Source: Mytilus edulis
Taxonomy: Eukaryota > Mollusca > Bivalvia > Mytilida > Mytilidae
Reading direction: 5' to 3'
Length of the DNA stretch: 64,000 bases
NCBI RefSeq assembly: GCF_963676685.1
Contig: NC_092350.1
Location: 67,139,674-67,203,673 of the forward strand
In this document: piece after piece, positions 40,301 through 46,300 of the stretch
Position numbering within the stretch: the stretch's first letter is position 1
Layout of the letters: each line of letters starts with the position of its first letter
Position numbers and translations under genes: made by a program
Notes under the pieces: model-generated
Database searches by the model: none
Seen by the model: the letters and a program-made list of their open reading frames with translations, nothing else
Told to the model about the DNA's origin: nothing

Positions 40301-43300
40301 TATATTTAAAAAAAAATTACAGAGGTTGCTAGTTGTTTTCAGAATTTCAGTTTGAATTTGATTTTATACGTTTTACGCTTGTTGACATATCGTGTAAAGT
40401 TCATAAAGTTCTGTTTTTCCCCCTTTATATCTGCCTGCGTTATATCTTCCGCAATATAAGATTTATTTCTAGATAAATATGAATATCCTTATTTCATTAA
40501 ATTATATTTCTGTTTTTTAATGTTGAATTATTTTATGCAGAAGTAAGAGAAGAAAATAGCAGTGATGCAATAGAAATACAAAATAAGTTTACTGCATTGG
40601 ATGATAATACTGTAGTGTGTATACACTGTCTCAAACAGTTTGAATGTTATAAATGTACTGAAAAGGGAGATGAAATAGCGCAATTGTATGAAGAAAATAC
40701 ACTTAAAAGAGAACAAGAGCGTAAGTAAAATCAAAAATTGGTAATTACTAGTAACTAATACTATTAACTTTCAACAAATAAGCCATAGAGTAAAGGAAAT
40801 GCTTCAATTTATTATTATATCATCACTGTGTAGACAACATGGACAAGTTTGACATAACTTTGCAGTGTTTTGATTAATCAGATGTCAATTTGCCTTTTCA
40901 GAATCTAATGCATTATTGGTAATATTTTAGAAAAAAACGTACACCAAAACGTTGTGATTGGTTTAAAACGTACTAAAACATGTTTAACACCGCCGCATGT
41001 TTGTGCCTGTCCTAAGTCAGGAGCCTCTGGCCTTTGTTAGTCTTGCATGAATTTTAATTTTGATTTCTTGTGTATAATTCGGAGTTTGGTATGACGTCCA
41101 TTATCACTGAACTGGTATACTTACTTATTTAGGGGCCAGCTGTCGACTGTTGTCTGCCCTATGGTCGGATTGCTGTCTCTTTGACACATTCCCAATTTTC
41201 ATTCTCAATTTTAAACAATGTGAATTCAACCAATGACGTAACGTTATTTTGATTTTCGTGTACAACCAATGAGATTGTCCATAGTCCTTTAGATTCTGAA
41301 AAGGCGGATTGGCATAATAATGTTAATCGGCGATTGCTAAACGTCGTTATTGTATTGATGTTTAAAGCAGGAGAAGTATACCGAAGAAGCACGTATTATT
41401 CATTTAAGATAGTTCAAGAATTTTTAACTCATGCCCATACGATAAAGAATAAAAACAATTTTGGAATGTACGATCTATGTAAAAATGGGTTGTACCAAGA
41501 TTCTATTAATGAAAAGATCAGAAGTTTTTTGCAAAAGAGGATAACAGATTCAGTATTCTGGTTAAAGGGGAGATGCACTCACGTGAAAAACGGGTCTAAG
41601 GGGGGTAACACATATATAATTATGTATTAAGTCCACAGTACCACACAGGCGCAATTAATGTCTGATATTGCATACCATAGTACCTAACATTTTTTTGTTA
41701 GTTACACGAAATTGACCTTCAAACGATCATCTTGAATTTTGAAGTTCAAATATAGGCCGATTGGACATACTTTGACTTCGAATACCGACTACCTTCGTTT
41801 AACATTAATTGTTATTATACCATTTTTATACATCTTCGCTGGCCAAGGGTTACGATCCACTTCCCGCCTCTTCACCCTTGGCAGATTAAGCCAACATTTG
41901 TGAAAACAATGTTGTGCCATCTATCGGTAGATTAAAGTCACGCCCTTTCCGAATACATTATTGTTGACCAATTGTAGCACTTGTACTCTTCAATTTGGAG
42001 GTTAAACATGATAGCGGCTAGATTCTACGCACTTTGTAAAGCCGGAAACGAAAATATACGTTGACATTAATGCATTTTTTGCAAAAAACAAACAAAGGAA
42101 CTTCTATTAGTTGATTAAAACATGCAAATTGTCACTAGATGCTTAGGAATGTAAAGACATGTTGCACAATTAGCAAGTGGCAATTGTTTACCTACACTTT
42201 TTACATTTACACGTGATCATGTTATAGGCGCTTTTTGATTGGATGCAGTGAGTTTCGACTACAACCAACGAAAATTGTACCTTGTGTCTCCGAAATTCTA
42301 TCTCCACCCGTCAAGGGTGGAGAGGAGGGAAGTGGATCGTAACCCTTGGCTAGCGAAGATGTTGTTATAAGGCTAAAGAAAAAAATTTATGAGATTAACA
42401 ATAATTTTACCTAGCGTAGGCGGGCTTATAATGTAATTCGGCATGTCTCTTCGAAAATGATTTGTGTAATCGAATATAACATCTCAGTTGTAAACTTTCT
42501 CTTTTTTTTCTCCAAAATAAATAACTGATCTACTCTATATGTAGGAAACTTGTGGAAAGTATAAAAAGTGGCAGTTCTGACATTACACACCTTTAGTTCG
42601 TTGATAACATAAAATGAACTCCTGCAGTGTCCGGTGGGAGTGGCATTTAAGTTACAGTACATATTCATGCATTTTCAAATTAAAACAATACACGTGTTTG
42701 AAAAATAATACAATTTGAAGGTCGTTCTGTATTGGTATAGTTTTCGGGAAATGCAATTGCGTATTTAAGGTACAAGTATTAGAAAGTGTAGTCGTCAAAA
42801 GTCTATATAACTGTTGACTTATTACAGAAAATACACCATTTTAAAAAAAAATTAATGTTTCATAACTAATACATGGATACAAAGTGAAAGCATTTCCTTT
42901 GACACTGCAACATAATCAGTCAGATTGGTATTGTGGTATGGATATAAAATACACTGAAATGATCCGTGATATGGCAACATCGTTTTTTCTCTCTCACAAA
43001 ATGGTATCACACACTATAGAAAATGTGTAGTAACCAAAATGATGCGAAGAAACAAAATGTTGATAAAGTTGTAAAGGTCGTACTGTTTTTCCATGTTTCT
43101 ACTTATTTTGTTATTGCATTACGCATGTTACGTTTAGGGGAAATATATAGTTTTCCTATTAAGTGCTCCGTAAAACTTGAAACTGAGTGATGTTTCTCTT
43201 CCTACGAAAGCAAAGTGGAAACGGGTGTATCCATCGCTACAAAAATAAAGAAACAAAACGGGATAAAAAAAAAATAGATTTCTGATGTGCAACCTATTTG

Positions 43301-46300
43301 TTTTTGTTTCGAATGGTTTTTTTTTTTTTTGTGATTAATTAGGACGACAGGAATTTACAATTGTAAGATACCATAAAAATATAAGCTTGATAAGAGAGAC
43401 AATAGAGCAAAGCACAAAAAATACGTGAGGAACCGCATGAACTACAAGGAGCGAAACGGGTACGACACAAACGTTATTGTCTCCTGCTATGCATGCACCA
43501 CACATAAAGCAGATTCACTTTTAGTCAAAATATAATAATAAGGAAAAGAAAATAATTTGCAAAATCACAGTTCAGACGACTAAAATGGTATCTTCTGACA
43601 AACGACCGCAATAACATGTCGCAATAGATTACTAAATAACCATACAGGTCAGCCGATTCGTGATGAAAAGTATAAAACACGATTGGAGAGGATGCTTTTT
43701 CGTAGTATTGCACAACATAGAACACTGATTAAAACGATCGCCAAATAAACATTAGGATAATTGGTATAGTCATTGAATTCGCTTTCAAACAAAAGTTTTG
43801 GTTACTTGTGCGTGATAGATGCAAAGCAAAATATAATGACACGTGAACTAGTAGTGTATTAGACATCATTGTTATTAATCTATGTGTATATCTTTATTTG
43901 CAGAAATAGAAAATGAAACACGGGATTTAAGCAGACATGAATCTTTAACAAGATTAAAAAAGCCACCAGTAAACGAATTTACACTTATTAAAGTTTGTAT
44001 GCGTGTATGTATGACGTATTACCCTGCTGTTATAACTGTGTTACTCTTATGCTTATCTATACTGTTAGCGTATCATTGGATTGAACAGCATCATCAAAGG
44101 GAACTGGTTACACCTTTACACGTACCAAAAGTGAACGCAGAGAATTCAACCATGCGGCATGTCAATCCAAAAATGTACTGGGGAACATACCGTGCTAACT
44201 TATATTTTGGTATGAAGACAAGATCTCCAAGGTCTCCAGTTATTGGTTTAATGTGGTTTGAAGAAATCCCAGGAGGTAAAAATCGTGCAAAGCCTAATAT
44301 ACGACATTGGTGCAAGCCAAATGACGGTTTGATATATGGCTGGAAAAAACACGATGGCAAAAGCTTTGGAATTCAAGAAATTGTCGATGATAAATTTTCA
44401 TTGACAACATCTTTTTTAAAACACACTAGTAAAAACGGCGCAGATGACTGGTCCTGGAGAATTTCCGTTTTGCCAAAGGTACGAGTTTAAAGACATATTT
44501 TGTTAAATGAACTTTATATAACCTTTTCATGTTTTAAAAACGCAGTATTCTATATCGTTAACATATACATGATTTATTGATGTAGAATTATAAACCTTTA
44601 AGATATAAATAATTGACAATTGCTTGCCTAATGTTTGTTGATGATAATAAATTTTATTTTTATACATAATTGCAAATTTGAAACATGAAAGACATTCCGG
44701 TAATCTTTTCAACTTTGAACAAACAGATTTGCTTGTGCTATGTATTTAAGTATACTTTATGTCAAGGACAAATTTGAAACAGCAACTTCCTAAACAAAAG
44801 TCTGATTAACAAATAACAAGAATTTATAATAAAAAAGACTTATTTACTTGTCAAATTCATAAATACATTATTGTTCTCATATATATTCATTGTTTTTAGA
44901 AAGAAAAAAGATCAACAATAGTGTCTCTGTTTGTTTATTTCGCACTGGAAGATGACGAAAAACTATATCATTATACAGAAAACGACCGGATAACATGCAT
45001 TGGTGGATATTCCGAAGAGCTTGGAAATTTTTCTATTACATTTCCACCAGTCAAAAAGACAAAACGTGTTAAGTATTCGCGACTTGTTACAAAACATGAA
45101 GGATTTACACAATTAGAAGATGTTTTGTTGCAATATATGTCCAGCGCCAATTGGAACAACACCCATTATTTTACTGCACTCCGACAGCTAATGCCACACA
45201 AAAAAACAAACCTATTTGTTCATCAGGTTACGGGAGAAATACCCTTAGAGATTGATGTGGTATACGAGACAGGAGATTATAATTATAACTCTTACAGTAT
45301 GAAGGGTCATATTTTAACCCAAAGTTTGAAAGAAGCTTCTATTGAATTTGATAAAAGATTTGCATCTACTTTCGATCTAAAAAGCAAAGGATTTACATTA
45401 AAAGAAATCGATTTTGCGAAGGCGGGAATCAGCAATCTGCTTGGTGAAATAAGTTACTTTTACGGATCGTCTCGTGTCAAATCAAAGTATAGCACAACAC
45501 CTCTTGATTATTGGCCAGCTGCTCTTTATACATCAATACCTTCAAGGTCAAATTTCCCGAGAGGATTTTTATGGAATGTTGGATTTGATAATCTGCTTAT
45601 TAGTTTATGGGATCCAAAAATAACAGAGGATATCATTGGTCACTGGTTAGATTTACTAAATAAAGAAGGATGGATTCCGCGGGAGCAAATTTTGGGAGAG
45701 GAAGCTAAAGCTAGATGTCCAGACGAATTCATTGTACAAGAAAATAAAAACGCTAATCCACCAACATTATTTCTTACTATACAATATCTTATGAGGAGAG
45801 GAATTGTCGATAAAACTTTCTTGGAAAAGATCTTTCCGCGGCTTAAAGTTATGTTTGATTGGTATAATACTAGCCAAGCTGGTCTGTTACCTTCAACATA
45901 CTACTGGAGAGGCAGACATTATAATGTAATCCATCAAATCAATCCGTTAACACCCTCGTCGGGATTTGATGACTACCCACGAGCATCACATCCAAGCTCC
46001 AAGGAACTTCATTTGGACCTTCGTTGTTGGATGGCTCTTGCATCCAGAGCAATGTCTGACATTGGAAAGAAAATAAAGAAAGAATGGCAAATATATGAAG
46101 ACACACATCAGCTCTTGATAGATAATGATCTCCTTGACAAGTATCATTGGTCATCTTTGAAAAGCATGTATAGTGATATAGGATTACATGCTCCTCTTAA
46201 ATATAGGGGGCATAAACCAAAGTTACTATATATTAACTCTTTTGGATATGCGAGCTTATTTCCAATTATGCTAAAAATTATCGACCCTGAGTCTGGTCGA

